A DNA stretch of 64,000 nucleotides from Trichosphaerium sp. ATCC 40318. Lineage: Eukaryota > Discosea > Flabellinia > Trichosidae. The notes beneath the pieces are model-generated. The model was not told where the DNA came from, did not search any database, and saw only the letters and a program-made list of their open reading frames with translations. The translations under genes were made by a program, and so were the position numbers. The stretch covers positions 1 through 64,000 of the forward strand of contig JALMLS010000640.1 in assembly GCA_038496445.1 (NCBI GenBank), given 5' to 3'. Positions 63,401-64,000 of the stretch are shown piece by piece (positions within the stretch are counted from its first letter, which is position 1; each line of letters starts with the position of its first letter).

Positions 63401-64000
63401 AAATAGCTAAATTTACTGCGAATATAGTACCAGTGGTGATCCTACAAGGTACGTTGTTCTTGGTGCCAATAGAGGATCTTGAAACAATAAAGATTTAAGT
63501 TCAAAATCAGGTTCCTTTGGTGCTAAGAATACAACCTTCATGCGACCATGTCCAATCTATAAACCGAATTCAATAAGATACGTTATCGCATTTTAGCGTA
63601 TGTACCTCATGAAAGAATTCTTTAAAAAAGTATAAGACACCTGTGTAGTTAATAGCGCCACAAACAACAATATGTTGATTTTGCTTTGGGCTATATTTGC
63701 CTTCATATTCTACAAGTGCGCTTAGTAGATCCTAAAAATACTCGCCACTGCCACTATATACCTGATGTAGTTGATAAAGCTTTAACAAGTGCACCAGTCT
63801 GCCAAGTTACAAGCAAGAAACCAACACCAATCATAGTCATCATTACCTTTACACTAATTAAATAACATGTCACTTTGTTACTTTGTTTGTTACCATTTTT
63901 CCAGCTGTTGTTTGCGGTGAGTTGTCACCATAACCTACTGTACTGAACGTATGAGAATGTCAAGGAAGAATTTCAGGGATAGCAATAAGGTTAAGACAAG
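60440..64000 (-). CDS. BK-type (Slo-like) K+ channel, C-terminal part; 5' end beyond window
   Basis: Minus strand, entering from beyond 64000, stop at 60440-60442, more than ten short introns. The pore is visible near 63930 with the selectivity filter TVGYGDNSPQTTAGKM, followed by an S6-like helix (MIGVGFLLVTWQTGALVKAL). The first RCK domain begins QHIVVCGAINYTGVLYFF and continues VRADLKRARLDVAKACF and YIRTRNADMPIFAQISQYQ. The second RCK includes FAAGRVWTSTILDSLFAR and ends KSDKVYVLSHKQPK. The order pore, RCK1, linker, RCK2 and the HIVVCG motif match large-conductance Ca2+-activated K+ channels. The voltage-sensor segments should lie to the right of the window. No clear aspartate-rich calcium bowl was seen. 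Confidence 0.85.

Overview
The window is nuclear DNA of a eukaryote, most likely a unicellular or simple one. It is AT-rich and gene-dense. Most long genes are split by short GT-AG introns (about 35-250 nt, donors often gtacgt, gtaagt or gtatgt). It carries two U2 spliceosomal RNA genes, tRNA genes and clearly eukaryotic proteins: Ras, prefoldin subunit 2, an eIF4A-like helicase, a TMBIM/GAAP-like protein, a BK-type K+ channel, and signal-peptide or PA-domain membrane proteins. I cannot assign a lineage. A fluoride exporter, a cytochrome b5/acyl-CoA dehydrogenase fusion, a PTP synthase, a reeler protein and an LPMO-like secreted protein in one place would fit several protist groups.

Layout. 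(1) 1-11470 and 32650-44427 are the two arms of a very large inverted repeat around a 21 kb unique spacer. Each arm carries the same series: first exon of a PA-domain 7TM gene, a small membrane ORF, an unrecognised gene, tRNA-Leu(UAG), an ankyrin gene, an F-box/YwqK-repeat gene, a BTB gene, an F-box/LRR gene, an eIF4A-like helicase, an RTX-like repeat gene and the end of another LRR gene. The arms are nearly identical but decay independently: different genes are broken in each. The left arm runs off the window. (2) The spacer holds an intact RTX-like gene, fluoride exporter FEX, PTP synthase, Ras, cytochrome b5/acyl-CoA dehydrogenase, a TOM1/GPR137-like membrane protein, three more F-box/YwqK genes, acylaminoacyl-peptidase (APEH) and a frameshifted F-box/LRR gene. 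(3) 44428-64000 is unique: the rest of the PA-7TM gene, tRNA-Gly(ACC), a TMBIM protein, small membrane proteins, prolyl 4-hydroxylase, two U2 snRNA genes flanking an LPMO-like and a reeler-like secreted protein, prefoldin 2, an F-box/CxxC protein, and the C-terminal part of a BK-like channel cut by the window edge.

Main theme. Beyond housekeeping genes, the window is enriched in predicted ubiquitin-ligase adaptor architectures: an F-box-like N-terminus with 24-residue YwqK/MORN_2 repeats (five loci), F-box with LRR (three plus a relic), ankyrin with a C-terminal F-box-like motif (two), BTB (two) and F-box with zinc-binding cysteines (one). They sit in or next to the inverted duplication and include several fresh pseudogenes, as expected for a fast birth-and-death family of recognition proteins. 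Function is inferred only from domain architecture.
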